Shown here: piece after piece, positions 49,510-57,855 of the stretch
How positions within the stretch are numbered: the first letter of the stretch is position 1
Layout: each line of letters starts with the position of its first letter
From: Steroidobacteraceae bacterium
GTDB lineage: Bacteria; Pseudomonadota; Gammaproteobacteria; Steroidobacterales; Steroidobacteraceae
DNA length: 64,000 bases
Direction of reading: 5' to 3'
Assembly (NCBI GenBank): GCA_025451845.1
Contig: JANWJS010000011.1
Span: 1-64,000 of the forward strand
Translations under genes and position numbers: made by a program
The notes under the pieces: model-generated
Told to the model about the DNA's origin: nothing
What the model saw: the letters and a program-made list of their open reading frames with translations, nothing else
The model's database searches: none

Positions 49510-50186
49510 ACCTGCCCGCCTTCGACCAGGCGGTAGCCGATGCCCCACTTGGTCTCGATCTGCAACGAGGCGCGCGCCGCGGTGAGCTTGCGCCGCAGGC
49601 GCGAGACCGCCGCCTCGAGCGCGTTGGCGCTGCCGGAGTCCTCGAGCGCATACAGCCGGTCCTCCAGGCGGTCCTTGGTGATCACCTGCCCGGGGACGCG
49701 CATCAGCTCCTCGAGCAGCGCCGCCTCGCGGCGTGTGAGCTCCAGCGACTTGCCGAAGGCGGCGGCTTCCCGGGTGACGCTGTCGAAAGTCACGCCGCCG
49801 AGCGAGTGCGTGTTGCCACGGGGACTGCCGGCGCGACGCAGCACGGCGCGCAGCCGCGCCTCGAGCTCGAGCAGGTTGAACGGCTTGATGATGTAGTCGT
49901 CGGCGCCCGAGTTGAGACCGCGGAGCCGGTCATCGATGCTGTCGCGCGCCGTGAGAATGATGGCCGGGAGCTCCGCGCGGGAGGAGCGCAGCGAGGCGAG
50001 CACCTGCATGCCGTCGATATCAGGCAGCCCGAGGTCGAGAATCACCGCATCGAAGCGTGCGACTCCGGCTGCAGCGATCGCAGCCTCGCCCCGGGCTACC
50101 GCATCGACCGCGAAACCGCGCTCCTTGAGATGATCGGCGATCATCTCCCGCATCGCGCGGTGATCTTCGAGCAACAATACGCGCAT
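49506..50186 (-). CDS. OmpR-family response regulator
   Basis: A 226-residue DNA-binding regulator. Receiver domain: acidic pair in VLLLEDH, phospho-acceptor Asp 51 in DAVILDLGLPDIDG, Thr/Ser switch in IILTARD and Lys in DDYIIKPF. The winged-helix effector domain follows (LELTRREAALLEELMRVPGQVITKDRLEDRLYA, ALEAAVSRLRRKL, IETKWGIGYRLV). The ATG at 50186 is the first residue of the canonical MRVLLLEDH. Coupled to the kinase by TTGA. A direct-repeat site lies 51-68 bases upstream of its own start, and three similar sites precede pump and propeller genes, so autoregulation plus a small regulon is likely. Confidence 0.93.
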   Translation of the reverse strand: MRVLLLEDHRAMREMIADHLKERGFAVDAVARGEAAIAAAGVARFDAVILDLGLPDIDGMQVLASLRSSRAELPAIILTARDSIDDRLRGLNSGADDYIIKPFNLLELEARLRAVLRRAGSPRGNTHSLGGVTFDSVTREAAAFGKSLELTRREAALLEELMRVPGQVITKDRLEDRLYALEDSGSANALEAAVSRLRRKLTAARASLQIETKWGIGYRLVEGGQV

Positions 50187-50236
50187 CTCAAGACGGCTCC
50201 GGCGCGCCACACGCATATTCGATATTATCCCCAATC

Positions 50237-50254
50237 CCTGACGAAGTACTGACC
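50237..50254 (-). promoter_or_regulatory. Direct-repeat operator before the response regulator
   Basis: Plus-strand CCTGACGAAGTACTGACC; in the direction of the regulator gene, GTCAGT and GTCAGG 11 bases apart. A GATAAT (50223-50228 on the minus strand) follows about 9 bases later as a possible -10, so the repeat would overlap the -35 region, as at class II activator promoters. Confidence 0.75.
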
Positions 50255-50311
50255 GCACCCCGCTGCACCTTCGCCTCGTCGGACGCCGCTTGCCGCGGGC
50301 GCGCCTGCCCT

Positions 50312-50329
50312 CGTCAGGACTTGGTCAGC
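50312..50329 (+). promoter_or_regulatory. Direct-repeat operator before the tripartite efflux operon
   Basis: Plus-strand CGTCAGGACTTGGTCAGC, the same repeat in reverse orientation to the other three and facing the plus-strand efflux operon: GTCAGG and GTCAGC 11 bases apart. CATTCT about 10 bases later may be the -10. Transcription would then begin near 50350 and leave a leader of about 190 bases. Confidence 0.72.
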
Positions 50330-50434
50330 AATGCGGGTCATTCTGGCGCGCGGTGGCCCAGCCACCATTTTTGCGAGGAAAGAGATTTGCTATCCAGTCC
50401 TGGCTTTCCGAGCCTGCAGGGTGACTTCGGCGCC

Positions 50435-50471
50435 GCCCGTGCGGGCGCAGGCTGGAGGCGCCCGCACGGGC
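50435..50471 (+). promoter_or_regulatory. Long hairpin in the efflux operon leader
   Basis: A perfect 14-bp stem (50435-50448 with 50458-50471, arm GCCCGTGCGGGCGC) with a 9-base loop AGGCTGGAG. It sits about 70 bases before the probable GTG start of the outer-membrane gene. The loop contains TGGAG, which resembles a ribosome-binding site. No U-tract follows. Confidence 0.55.
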
Positions 50472-50540
50472 ATGGCGAGCGCCTGCGCGTTCTGGCACTG
50501 GCCCTTTCGTGTACCGGGCCGGGCTGAGGGGCGTTTCTTG

Positions 50541-51956
50541 GTGCAATCCGAGTTTCGACGAGCTCACGAGCGATCGGTTTTGGGTGGCCATGGGCTGCGG
50601 CTGGGGGCGCTCGCGGCGGGTGCCTGCGCCATGCTGCTGGGCGGGTGTGCGCTGTACCACAGCCTGCCGCTGCCGAAGCGTCCGGACCTGGTCGGGCAGC
50701 TCAGTCAGCTGCGCACGCGCATACCGGCCGTTCCCGGTGAAGCCCCGCGGACCATCGCGACGGACAAGCCGCTCGCGATAGACGACATCGGCCTACTGGC
50801 GGTGCTCAACGATCCAGACCTGCGCGCCGAGCGGGGCACCTTCGATGTGGCTCGGGCAGGGCTGCTGCAGGCGGCGCTGCTGCCAAACCCCTCGGGAAGC
50901 GTGAGCCACATGCCAATTCTGGGCGGCACCGACATTGCTCCGGCCTGGGCCGCGTCCCTGACCGAGGACGTCAAGGCGATCCTGACGTATCACACGCGAA
51001 AGAAATCGGCGCGTTTCCAGCTGGAGCAGGTCAACGCAGACCTGCTCTGGCAGGAGTGGCAAGTGGCCCAGCAGGCGAGGATCCTCGCCCTGGATCTCTA
51101 CTGGGGCGGCCTTTCGGTCTCTCTCGCCGAGCGGCAACTGCAGCTCCTCGACCGCGAAGTGCGGGAAGTTCAGGCTGCGACTCAGTCGGGAGTGCTCGAC
51201 CTCACCGCGCTGGCGCCGCTCCTCGCCGCCCAGGCGAGCGCCGCCCAGACGCTCGCCGCGCTCCATCTGGCGCAGCTGCAGGGATGGCAGCAACTCGATG
51301 CGGTGCTCGGACTCCAGGCGGACGTGCACTTCTCGATCGCGCCGCCGAAGCTCGCGCCATTGCCGCCGGACTTGGGCACGCTCATCGCGCAACTGCCGCA
51401 GCGCCGTCCGGACCTCGTGGCTCTGCAGCTCGGCTACCGCTCCGCCGACGAGAGCGTGCGCAGTGCGATAATCGGCCAATTCCCGGCGCTGGCCGCGGGC
51501 TATAGCTGGGGGCAGGACACCACGAACGTCCGCTCGGGCGGTCCGACCGCCAGTTTCGACCTGCCCCTCTTCGATCGCAATCAGGGACAGGTCGCCCAGA
51601 CGCGGGCCACGCGACTGCAGTTGCGCGAGCAATACGAAGCGCGGCTCGATGCCGCCGATGGCGCCGCGAGCGGGCTCGTGAGCCAGATCCAACGCCTGAG
51701 GAGCGACGCGCAGCAAGCCGAGCATGCGGCTGAGGCCGCCGAGGCCCAGTCGAGAGCGGCCCAGCAGGCCTACGCGCAGGACGCGCTCGATCAGCGCTCG
51801 CTCGCCGATTTCCAGACGGCCGCCCTGCAGCGGCGGATCGAGGCCTTGACGCTCGAGCGCTCTCTCGGTGAGGCGCGCATCACGTTGACCGTCGATCTCG
51901 GGCTCGGACTGCCGCAGACCCGGATTGCCCCACTCGGGACTTCGAGGAAGCTTTAA
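50541..51956 (+). CDS. Outer-membrane efflux lipoprotein (TolC/OprM-like)
   Basis: Channel component of a tripartite pump, 471 residues. The signal peptide ends in a lipobox LGGC (AGACAMLLGGCALY). Two OEP repeats are suggested by the long helical stretches (e.g. WQVAQQARILALDLYWGGLSVSLAERQLQLLDREVREV and ADGAASGLVSQIQRLRSDAQQAEHAAEAAEAQSRAA) and by PQRRPDLVALQLGYRSADESVRSAIIGQFPALAAG. GTG 50541 is chosen for its distance from GAGGGG and the n-region length; a TTG one codon upstream and an ATG at 50472 are possible. The stop overlaps the adaptor start (TAATG). Confidence 0.88.
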   Translation: MQSEFRRAHERSVLGGHGLRLGALAAGACAMLLGGCALYHSLPLPKRPDLVGQLSQLRTRIPAVPGEAPRTIATDKPLAIDDIGLLAVLNDPDLRAERGTFDVARAGLLQAALLPNPSGSVSHMPILGGTDIAPAWAASLTEDVKAILTYHTRKKSARFQLEQVNADLLWQEWQVAQQARILALDLYWGGLSVSLAERQLQLLDREVREVQAATQSGVLDLTALAPLLAAQASAAQTLAALHLAQLQGWQQLDAVLGLQADVHFSIAPPKLAPLPPDLGTLIAQLPQRRPDLVALQLGYRSADESVRSAIIGQFPALAAGYSWGQDTTNVRSGGPTASFDLPLFDRNQGQVAQTRATRLQLREQYEARLDAADGAASGLVSQIQRLRSDAQQAEHAAEAAEAQSRAAQQAYAQDALDQRSLADFQTAALQRRIEALTLERSLGEARITLTVDLGLGLPQTRIAPLGTSRKL

Positions 51957-53029
51957 TGACTCGCAGATCGATTGCCTGGGCCGCCTGTGTCGCGGTGAGC
52001 GCGGGGCTGATGCTGACCCCGGCCTTCGCCGATGGCGGCGATGATTCCAACTCCAGTCAGAGCGTCCTGGTCACCCTCTTGCACCTGAGAGAAGCGAGTC
52101 TGCCGAGTGTGGTCGTCGGGTATGGCACGGTGGGCGCCGCCAACTCGGGACGCAAGACGATCATGGCGCCGGAGTCGGCCGTGATCGGTGAGATTTTCGT
52201 GCGCCTTGGCGAGCAAGTCCCCGCGAACGCGCCTCTCGTGGAGCTCGTGCCGAGCCCGGCATCGGCGGCCTCCTACATGCAGGCCAAATCCGGCCTGACC
52301 GTCGCCGAGCAGTTGGTGGCGAGCACCGAGAGGCTCCGCTCCCTGCATCTCGCCACCGCGCAGCAGCTCGCGGATGCGAAGAAGGCCAGGTCCGACGCCC
52401 GCTCGCAGTTGCAAGCGCTCGACAGGGTGGGGGCCGCGGGGCCGAAGACCGTGCGCGCTCCGTTTCCCGCGATCGTCACCACACTGGCGGCCACCCCGGG
52501 CGCGATCGTCGCCGAGGGAGCAGCGCTCATGGATCTCGCTGCCCCGGGCCGTCTCGTCCTCACGGTCGGCGTCGTGCCGGCCCAGGCGGCGTCCATCGCC
52601 CCCGGCGACTCCGCAACGGTCACTATCGTCGGTGAGACCACTTCCGCGCCCGGCCGGGTCATGGTGCGCGGCGCCGTCGCGGAGGCCGACACCGGGCTCG
52701 TGCCCGTGGACATCGCTTTGCCGGCCGGCAAATTCTTTCCAGGCGAGATGGCCGAGGCGGTCATCACCACCGGGGAACTGCATGGCTATGTCGTGCCGCA
52801 TGCCGCGATTCTGGTCAGCGACAGCGGCGCGCCGTACGTCGTGCAGGCCATCGGCGACACGGCCAAGAAGGTTCCGGTGCAGGTCCTTGGCGCGCAGGGC
52901 GATCAGGATGTGATCGCGGGCGCGCTCAACTCCCGCGCGCCCCTCGTATTGACCGGCAACTATCAGCTCGATGACGGCATGAAAGTGCGTCTGGCCAACA
53001 GCCCGCAGGCGACGGTCGCCGGCAAATGA
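51956..53029 (+). CDS. RND periplasmic adaptor
   Basis: Membrane-fusion protein of 357 residues with signal peptide (AWAACVAVSAGLMLTPAFA) rather than a lipobox. The lipoyl half-motifs are VVGYGTVGAANSGRKTIMAPESAVIGEIFVRLGEQVPANAPLVEL and TVRAPFPAIVTTLAATPGAIVAEGAAL. They are separated by an unusually short helical hairpin (SYMQAKSGLTVAEQLVASTERLRSLHLATAQQLADAKKARS). A beta-barrel/MP domain follows. Layout resembles adaptors of heavy-metal or organic-solvent pumps, but substrate is unknown. The stop overlaps the permease start (ATGA). Confidence 0.87.
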   Translation: MTRRSIAWAACVAVSAGLMLTPAFADGGDDSNSSQSVLVTLLHLREASLPSVVVGYGTVGAANSGRKTIMAPESAVIGEIFVRLGEQVPANAPLVELVPSPASAASYMQAKSGLTVAEQLVASTERLRSLHLATAQQLADAKKARSDARSQLQALDRVGAAGPKTVRAPFPAIVTTLAATPGAIVAEGAALMDLAAPGRLVLTVGVVPAQAASIAPGDSATVTIVGETTSAPGRVMVRGAVAEADTGLVPVDIALPAGKFFPGEMAEAVITTGELHGYVVPHAAILVSDSGAPYVVQAIGDTAKKVPVQVLGAQGDQDVIAGALNSRAPLVLTGNYQLDDGMKVRLANSPQATVAGK

Positions 53030-56000
53030 GCTTTTCCGCCTGGGTGGAGCGCCACCGCCGCTCTCTCCTCACTGTTGCATTCGCGCTGGCGCTCGCTGGC
53101 GTCTTCGCCGCCATTGCGCTGCCCGTCGGGCTCTTCCCGGTCACAAGCTTCCCCCGCATCCGCGTCGAGGTCGACGCGGGCAGCATGCCGGCGAAGCAGA
53201 TGCTGATCGATGTCACCGAGCCGCTCGAGCGCGTGGCGCGCGCCGTGCCGGGAGCCCAGGACGTCACCTCCACGACTTCGCGCGGCTCGGCGGAGATCTT
53301 CGTCAACTTCCCTTGGGGCTACGACATGAACCGGGCGGTGCTCGCGGTCGATGCCGCCTTCGCCCAGAAATTGCCCACGCTTCCCCAGGGTACGAGCTAC
53401 GACATCATCCAGATGAGCCCGAACGTCATCATGCCGTTCGTCTCCTACGCGCTCGTCTCGAAGAGCACCTCGCCATCGGACCTCAAGCAGCTCGCCGAGT
53501 ATCAGATCGTCCCCCTGCTCACGGGCATTCCGGGCATTCGCAGGGTGGGTGTCATGGGCGGGCAGACGCCGGAGGTGGAAGTCTCCGTCGATCTGAACAA
53601 GCTACGCGCCTACGGCCTCACCCTGGCGGACGTCTCGAACGCCCTGTCGCAAACCAACAGCATTCAGGCGGTAGGCAGGCTCGAGGACAACGACCTGCTC
53701 TACCTTGCGATCAACGACAACGCGTATACCTCGATTGGATCGGTGCGCAACGCAGCACTCCACACGGGCTCTGACGGCATCGTGCGGGTCGGTGATATAG
53801 CCAAGGTAACCATGGGCAGCGTGCCGCAGTGGATGCTGATCGACGACAACGGTAAGCCTGCCGTCACGTTCGACGTCTACCAGCAGGACAGTGCCGACTC
53901 GATTTCCCTCGCCAAGTCCGTGCAGCAGCGGCTCGACGCTTTCATGAAGGCTCAGCCGGGCTCGATCCAGCTGTACAAATGGTACGACCAGACGCAGCTC
54001 GTCAGCTCCTCGATCTCCGCGCTGGAGGAGGCGATCCTGATCGGGCTCGTGTTCGCGGCTCTCGTGCTGCTCGCGTTCCTGCGCAACTGGCGTGTGACGC
54101 TGGTCGCGGTGATGGTGGTGCCACTCTCGGTGATGATCACCGTACTGCTGCTGTCGGTGCTCGGCTTGACCTTCAATATCATGACCCTCGGCGGCATCGC
54201 GGCAGCGATCGGCCTGCTGATCGATGATGTGATCGTCATCATCGAGCACATCGCTCGGCGCACGGGAGTGCCCGGTATCGAGAACCCGCATGAGACGGTG
54301 CTCGAGGCGGCCCGGGAGTTCCTGAGCCCGCTTTTTGGCTCGAGCCTGGCGACCATCATCGTTTTCGCGCCGCTCGCATTCCTCTCCGGCATTACCGGCG
54401 CGTTCTTCAAGTTCCTATCCCTGACGGTGGCTTCGGCCCTGGCCATTTCCTTCATTCTGAGTGCATTCATCGTGCCGCTGCTCGCGCGCGGCATCGTCGA
54501 TTTCCGCAAATTTCAGGACCCCTCGCACGGCAAGGAGACCTGGCTCAAGCGCACGCACGGACGCCTGCTCACGCGGCTCTTTGCCAGACCGCTGCTGCTC
54601 GTGCCGGGAGTCGCGCTATTGCTCGTGGTCGGATACATCGCCTACGCGCACGTCGGCACCGGGTTCCTGCCCAAGATGGACGAGGGCGGATTCGTGCTCG
54701 ATTACTACACGGCGCCGGGAACATCGCTGGCCGAAACCAACCGCGAGCTCTCGCAGCTGGAGCAAATCATCAAGGCCAGCCCTTACGTGTACACCTATTC
54801 GCGCCGCACCGGCGCGGGTCTCGGCGGAGACCTCAAGGAGGCCTACCAGGGCGACTTCTTCGTCCGCCTGGTCGACCCGTCGAAGCGGCCGTCCATCTGG
54901 AGCGTGATGGATGACCTCACGAATCAGATCACCGCCAAGGTGCCGGGCATCAACCTCGATCCGCACGAGCTGATCGATGACATGATCGGGGATATGGTGG
55001 GCCGACCGCAGCCCATCGTCGTCTCGCTGAGTGCCAAGGATCCTTCGGTTCTGCCGCCCGTCGCCACGAAGCTCGCCGCAGCAATTTCCAAGGTTCCCGG
55101 TATCGAGCCTTCTTCGGTCAACAATGGCGTGGTGCCCGCGGGCGATGCGCTCGATATCCACGTCGACCCGGCGGCCGCGGCAATGGAGGGTTTGACTGCA
55201 TCGGACGTTGCGAGTCAGGTAAACCAATATCTCTACGGCGCGGTCGTCACGCAGTATCTCGGCACGGTGCAGGACGTCGGCGTGCGGCTTTGGCTCGATC
55301 CCCCGCAGTCGAAGATCTACCGGGATCAACTCGGCGATCTTCCGATCCGCTCCGCGAGCGGCAGGATGCTGCGGCTGGCCACCGTGGCGAAGGTGAATTT
55401 CGTCGGCGGTCAGCCGCAGCTCACGCGCGATAATCTGGCGCAGGTGGTGCCGGTGACCGCAGAGATCAGCGGCGGACATGACCTGGGCTCCACGGCCGCC
55501 GCGGTGCAAAAGGTGCTGGCGAAGCCGGGCCTCCTGCCGCAGGGGGTCTACTACACGATGGGCGGCCAATACCTGCAGCAACAGCAAGCCGTGCATGGGA
55601 TGATCGGCGTCTTCGGTGCCGCGCTTGTCGCGGAGTTCATCCTGCTGCTCTTCCTCTACGAGCGCTTCTGGCTGCCGGTCATCATCATCGCGAGCTCTCT
55701 CCTCTCGACGGGCGCGGTGTTCATCGGGCTGTGGGTGACCGGGATCGAGCTGAACATCACCGCCATGATGGGCATGGTGATGATCATCGGCATCTCCACC
55801 GAAATGGCCATCTTCCTCATCTCGGAGTATCGGGAGCTCGAGCGAACGCTGCCGCCCCGGCAGGCGCTTTACGAGGCCGCTCTCAACCGGTTGCGGCCTA
55901 TCACGATGAGCACCCTTGCCATGATCCTGGCGCTGGTGCCGTTGGGCGCGGCGATCAGCGGCTCGGGCGATCAGATGCTGCAGCCGCTCGCCATCGCGAT

Positions 56001-56097
56001 CATCGCGGGGGCTCTGGTGCAGCTGCCGCTCGTGCTGCTGGCGATGCCGGTGGTGGTGGGGCTCACGACGCGCGAGGCGGGCGCTGCGGCAGGGTGA
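53026..56097 (+). CDS. RND efflux permease
   Basis: A 1023-residue RND transporter. Start SFSAWVERHRRSLLTVAFALALAGVFAAIALPVGLFP, periplasmic docking/porter segments, helix 4 with paired Asp in GLLIDDVIVIIEHIARR, and the second half with GTGFLPKMDEGGFVLDYYTAPGTSL and GMVMIIGISTEMAIFLISEY. The MDEGGFVLDY block recalls heavy-metal (CusA/CzcA) permeases, whereas the DD pair recalls drug permeases, so class is left open. Last gene of the three-gene operon controlled from 50.3 kb. Confidence 0.9.
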   Translation: MSFSAWVERHRRSLLTVAFALALAGVFAAIALPVGLFPVTSFPRIRVEVDAGSMPAKQMLIDVTEPLERVARAVPGAQDVTSTTSRGSAEIFVNFPWGYDMNRAVLAVDAAFAQKLPTLPQGTSYDIIQMSPNVIMPFVSYALVSKSTSPSDLKQLAEYQIVPLLTGIPGIRRVGVMGGQTPEVEVSVDLNKLRAYGLTLADVSNALSQTNSIQAVGRLEDNDLLYLAINDNAYTSIGSVRNAALHTGSDGIVRVGDIAKVTMGSVPQWMLIDDNGKPAVTFDVYQQDSADSISLAKSVQQRLDAFMKAQPGSIQLYKWYDQTQLVSSSISALEEAILIGLVFAALVLLAFLRNWRVTLVAVMVVPLSVMITVLLLSVLGLTFNIMTLGGIAAAIGLLIDDVIVIIEHIARRTGVPGIENPHETVLEAAREFLSPLFGSSLATIIVFAPLAFLSGITGAFFKFLSLTVASALAISFILSAFIVPLLARGIVDFRKFQDPSHGKETWLKRTHGRLLTRLFARPLLLVPGVALLLVVGYIAYAHVGTGFLPKMDEGGFVLDYYTAPGTSLAETNRELSQLEQIIKASPYVYTYSRRTGAGLGGDLKEAYQGDFFVRLVDPSKRPSIWSVMDDLTNQITAKVPGINLDPHELIDDMIGDMVGRPQPIVVSLSAKDPSVLPPVATKLAAAISKVPGIEPSSVNNGVVPAGDALDIHVDPAAAAMEGLTASDVASQVNQYLYGAVVTQYLGTVQDVGVRLWLDPPQSKIYRDQLGDLPIRSASGRMLRLATVAKVNFVGGQPQLTRDNLAQVVPVTAEISGGHDLGSTAAAVQKVLAKPGLLPQGVYYTMGGQYLQQQQAVHGMIGVFGAALVAEFILLLFLYERFWLPVIIIASSLLSTGAVFIGLWVTGIELNITAMMGMVMIIGISTEMAIFLISEYRELERTLPPRQALYEAALNRLRPITMSTLAMILALVPLGAAISGSGDQMLQPLAIAIIAGALVQLPLVLLAMPVVVGLTTREAGAAAG

Positions 56098-56337
56098 CAG
56101 GCCGGCATGAGGCGCGGATGACGGTTGCAACGAATTCCTGGCGGGCGCTCTCGACGCGGATGTGCACAGCACCGCCCGCCGGGGATCCGCGGGCAGCTCG
56201 AGCCTTAGAGCCGGAAGACTCTGCAGCCGGCTGATTTTGCTGGAGTTGAGACCCCGGCACAGCTTCCGCCTGGGCCGCACGGTCATAATTTGGAGCCGAT
56301 CACACCGGACGGACCCGATCGCGCCTATTGTCCCCGC

Positions 56338-57573
56338 ATGTTGCTGTCGCCACCGAGCCTCGAGGGTCTGCCCGACTCACCTCACGCGGCGGAGCTGCGC
56401 AAGGCGCGTCCCAGCGCGCGCTTCGCACCGGCCCTGGAGGCCGAGTACGTCCGCAGCTTTCTGCGTGACAATCGCACCTTGGTACGGCTCTCCTGCACGC
56501 TTGCGGTGCTGCTCCTCGCGCTGCGCGGCCTGGAGGTTCTGATCGGGAGCGCGGTCTCCCAATCTTCGAGGCCGGCGTTCCTCGTAGCGAGTGTCCCCTC
56601 GTTCATCCTGGTCTGGCTCGCCTGGAGCCGCCGCTACGAGAGTCTCTACCTGCCCTGTGCGCACATCCTCATCCCGCTGCGCAACAGTATGGTCGCGGTG
56701 CAGCTCGTGCGGGTGGCCGCGCACGGCCAGCTGGATGTCGTGATGCTGCTGCCGCTGATTCTTCTCGGGCCCTTCTACTTCATGGGGCTGCAGTACCGCG
56801 CGGCGCTGCTCATCATCTCGCTGACGGGCGCCTCCATGTTGGCTGCCGCCGTCGCATTCCATCTGCCGCCGACCATCGCATTTCACAGTGGCGCGTTCGC
56901 GCTGATCGCGATCATCGCCTTCGCCGTCGCCGCCCAACAGATCGAGAAGCGCTCCCGCCGCGCGTTCCTCGAGGGCCGGCTGGTCGCCGAGCTCGCCCAG
57001 CACGATGTGCTCACCTGGACCAAGAACCGGCGCGTGTTCGATGAGTATCTGCCGCGGCTCTGGCGCCAGGCCGCCGAGGACGGCCGCACGCTCGCCATCC
57101 TGCTCATCGACGTCGATCATTTCAAACCCTACAACGATCGCTATGGACACCAGGCAGGCGATGCGGCGTTGCGCAAGGTCGCGCAAGCCATCCAGGCCTG
57201 TGTGCGCCGGCCGTTGGATCTCGTCGCCCGCTACGGCGGTGAGGAGTTCACTGCCATCCTCTATGACACCGACAGTGGCCGCGCCGCCAGCGTCGCGGAG
57301 CACATCCGCAAAAGCATCGAGCGCCTGGCCATCGAGCATCGGGGCTCGCGTGCGGGCCCCGTGCTGACGGTCAGCATAGGCGCGGCCGTGGTCGCGCCGG
57401 ATCTGGAGCGCAGCCCGGGCGGCGCGCTGCAACTCGCCGACGAGGCGCTCTACCGCGCGAAGTCAAACGGGCGCAACCGGATCGAGACCGTGGACGAGGC
57501 GGAGCACCAGCTGCTGGTCACCGGTGTATTCGCCAAGGGCCTCGCCGACTCGCTCAAGCAACGCCGCGTCTGA
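56338..57573 (+). CDS. Membrane-bound diguanylate cyclase
   Basis: Makes cyclic di-GMP. About six membrane helices occupy residues 50-210 (e.g. LVRLSCTLAVLLLALRGLEVLIG, VVMLLPLILLGPFYFMG), of no recognised sensor family. The GGDEF domain then runs from DVLTWTKNRRVFDEYL to the end, with active site GGEEF at about residues 300-304. An RxxD product-inhibition site lies five residues before it (RPLD at 291-294). ATG 56338 is preferred; a TTG 48 bases earlier is in frame. A 240-base spacer from the permease gene holds no gene. Confidence 0.9.
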   Translation: MLLSPPSLEGLPDSPHAAELRKARPSARFAPALEAEYVRSFLRDNRTLVRLSCTLAVLLLALRGLEVLIGSAVSQSSRPAFLVASVPSFILVWLAWSRRYESLYLPCAHILIPLRNSMVAVQLVRVAAHGQLDVVMLLPLILLGPFYFMGLQYRAALLIISLTGASMLAAAVAFHLPPTIAFHSGAFALIAIIAFAVAAQQIEKRSRRAFLEGRLVAELAQHDVLTWTKNRRVFDEYLPRLWRQAAEDGRTLAILLIDVDHFKPYNDRYGHQAGDAALRKVAQAIQACVRRPLDLVARYGGEEFTAILYDTDSGRAASVAEHIRKSIERLAIEHRGSRAGPVLTVSIGAAVVAPDLERSPGGALQLADEALYRAKSNGRNRIETVDEAEHQLLVTGVFAKGLADSLKQRRV

Positions 57574-57716
57574 ATCAAGGCGCCGATCTCGCCAATCTAT
57601 GCAACGAGGCGGCCTTGGCCGCAGCGCGCGAGAACCGCAAGCAGATCGGCATGAGCAAGGCGGAGGCTGCGCCCAAGCCCGAGCGGCAGGCCAAAGCGCG
57701 ATCAAGCGTAGGATGA
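57574..57716 (+). pseudogene. Remnant of an ftsH (AAA+ metalloprotease) gene
   Basis: The frame 57576-57716 reads QGADLANLCNEAALAAARE followed by NRKQIGM, which matches the SGADLANLxNEAALxAARxN helix at the end of the FtsH AAA+ module. Similarity then breaks into a short basic tail ([20 protein letters not shown]) and a stop. No P-loop, second region of homology or HExxH protease part is present. It starts at the cyclase stop, with no start codon of its own. A relic of a deleted or rearranged gene is the simplest reading. Confidence 0.7.
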
Positions 57717-57855
57717 TGCGCCGGACCGCCGGGCGTTACGCCGTCGTCACGGTCAATACGTATACTGCGCGCTGGCGTGCGAGCAGCTTACGCTTGGCCA
57801 ATCGGTGCGGATGCGGCGGCGTTTTCCGGCCACAGAGCTGTCCCGGAGGTGCGTG

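Noticed and set aside
51956-56097. Assigning the second RND system to heavy-metal export (CusA/CzcA)
   Set aside because: The MDEGGFVLDY block hints at that class, but helix 4 has the DD pair of drug permeases and the adaptor has no visible metal-binding residues.
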